64,000 bases of DNA. It comes from Paramecium sonneborni. Lineage: Eukaryota > Ciliophora > Oligohymenophorea > Peniculida > Parameciidae. The notes under the pieces were generated by a model. It was not told the origin of the DNA. It saw only the letters and a list, made by a program, of their open reading frames with translations, and did not search any database. The first letter of the stretch is position 1. The number at the start of each line of letters is the position of its first letter. Made by a program: the position numbers and the translations under genes. Positions 63,001 to 64,000 of the stretch are shown here, in pieces. The DNA lies in contig CAJJDN010000132.1 of NCBI GenBank assembly GCA_905182985.1, forward strand, positions 76,836 to 140,835, in the 5' to 3' direction.

Positions 63001-64000
63001 AATCAATAATGACATTGCTGGAGCATCTATATAATGTCTAAACTTTGTTTCCAATACTACTTATAATCCTCTTAAATTCTCATCATATGGATTTGATAAT
63101 GAAATAATCAATATATCTGCAATACTAGAAATTTCAGGATTCTTTATTGTTGATCCTATTTCATTCAATGATTTATTTGCTTCTGCTTTTACATCAGGAT
63201 GAGTATCAGAAATCGCTTTTGATATAGAATTTACAATCTAAGGGAGACAACTTGATAATTATTTTGGTGAACAATGTGCCAAATGTCCTAATGCCCAAAT
63301 ATTTGCCACTTTAGCTCTCCATTATGTATCAGAATCTAAACCTTCAAGTAATGGTTAAAGCATTATCTTAACTCCATAACTAGAGAGTGATTATAATAAT
63401 CTACTAGCATTCGTCATTGCTAAATTACGTACTTCTACTTTTCCTTCTCCAAAATATTTCATTAAAATTCCCATCACTTTTAATACATATGGTTCTAATA
63501 TTTTCTAGAATAAATCAATCATTGCTTATAATTATATCAAAACATAAAATTTATCTTCTAAACTCTCCTTTCTCTCTTTTACTTCTAATAATTCAAATAT
63601 TCCTAACTTTTCCATCATTTCCACTCCTAACCCTTTTATTAAACCTGCTATCATATATGCATTTCCTCTCTTTACATTCTCATCCTTCTCTAATTTATTA
63701 GATTTCAACAATTCAATAACAAGATTCTCTGTATCAGGGAAAAAACTCAATAACTCTTATAATGAACGGGCTAATTCCAATTGTGAATCTTTATCACTAT
63801 TTCTGAACAATTAAACAATTTATTCTTAAGTTTTTCTTTAGTTGTGTCCTTACAAAAATTATGACAATACGCCCAAATATGTTATAGCACGTATTGATGC
63901 ACATACATTTTTAGATTAAAGATGAGCTTCTATTTAAATTAGAATATCATTTGAATTTTCTTTACCAAGTAATTTTATTAATTAAACACCTGCCTCTCTG
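60045..64000 (-). CDS. GCN1: GCN1, HEAT-repeat ribosome-binding activator of GCN2 (N-terminus off window)
   Basis: About 1,300 residues of the C-terminal half. HEAT repeats match GCN1: RGNAYMIAGLIKGLG, EPYVLKVMGILMKYFG, WRAKVANIWALGHLAHCSPKQL, SSCLPQIV, then the eEF3-like core FRHYIDAPAMSLLIPIIDYG, QASILIGGL and EVRTVAAKAIGQL, and RSGAAHAFAEI. GCN1 binds collided or stalled ribosomes and hands uncharged-tRNA signals to the kinase GCN2. A 28-nt intron (GTATCT to TTTTAG) lies near 60375-60402. The 5' part, including most N-terminal repeats, is beyond base 64000. Its stop is 34 nt from the next gene. Confidence 0.9.

Noticed and set aside
63417..63701. Plus-strand hydrophobic frame of 94 codons
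   Set aside because: Antisense to well-supported GCN1 HEAT repeats.

Overview
This window is ciliate nuclear DNA, almost certainly Paramecium macronuclear sequence (species not resolved). It is very AT-rich. Conserved proteins such as beta-tubulin, RPL9, GSK3, VPS53, GCN1 and a P4-ATPase/guanylyl cyclase read through only if TAA and TAG mean Gln and TGA is the sole stop. Introns are tiny (about 20-35 nt). Under the standard code the reading frames look like short fragments, so genes were rebuilt by hand with the ciliate code. For most genes the spliced length is an exact multiple of three, which supports the models.

Layout. 1-3.6 kb: a signal-peptide-peptidase-like membrane protein (C-terminus off the window), two small unknowns and RPL9, all minus. 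3.7-8.6 kb: VPS53 and a PH-domain kinase (plus), then GSK3 (minus). 8.6-21.5 kb: two tandem paralogous four-domain voltage-gated cation channels (minus). 21.6-29.5 kb: two small unknowns, a SEC14-RhoGAP protein, a 7TM receptor-like protein, a CFAP210-like axonemal protein, beta-tubulin and a small GRD(S/T)YI-motif protein. 29.6-40.6 kb: an RCC1-repeat protein, a LITAF-domain protein, a putative tail-anchored protein, a MORN protein, a Ser/Thr kinase, a kelch protein, an apparently broken AOS1/SAE1 copy and a TPR-like protein. 41.0-48.4 kb: the P4-ATPase/guanylyl cyclase fusion of 2,416 aa. 48.4-53.5 kb: a scaffolding zone where two segments (1,351 and 1,133 bp) are repeated across single N characters; it carries a RING-TRAF-RRM protein and two unknowns. 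53.8-64 kb: three small unknowns, a PGP/SHIPPO-repeat-like protein, a SAM plus zinc-knuckle protein, a TBC Rab-GAP, a coiled-coil protein and the C-terminal half of GCN1 (5' end off the window).

The gene set is housekeeping plus cilia and signalling (Ca channels, cyclase, axonemal proteins, kinases, trafficking GAPs). Spacing is extremely tight, often 16-60 nt between genes, with no operon logic. I saw no mobile elements, tRNA or rRNA genes or CRISPR arrays. The most notable points are the all-aspartate selectivity filters of both channels, a signal-peptide-peptidase relative that has lost a catalytic aspartate, a recurring class of introns ending in AAG rather than TAG, a perfect 20-bp hairpin at 40.7 kb, and the artefactual duplications around the two Ns.
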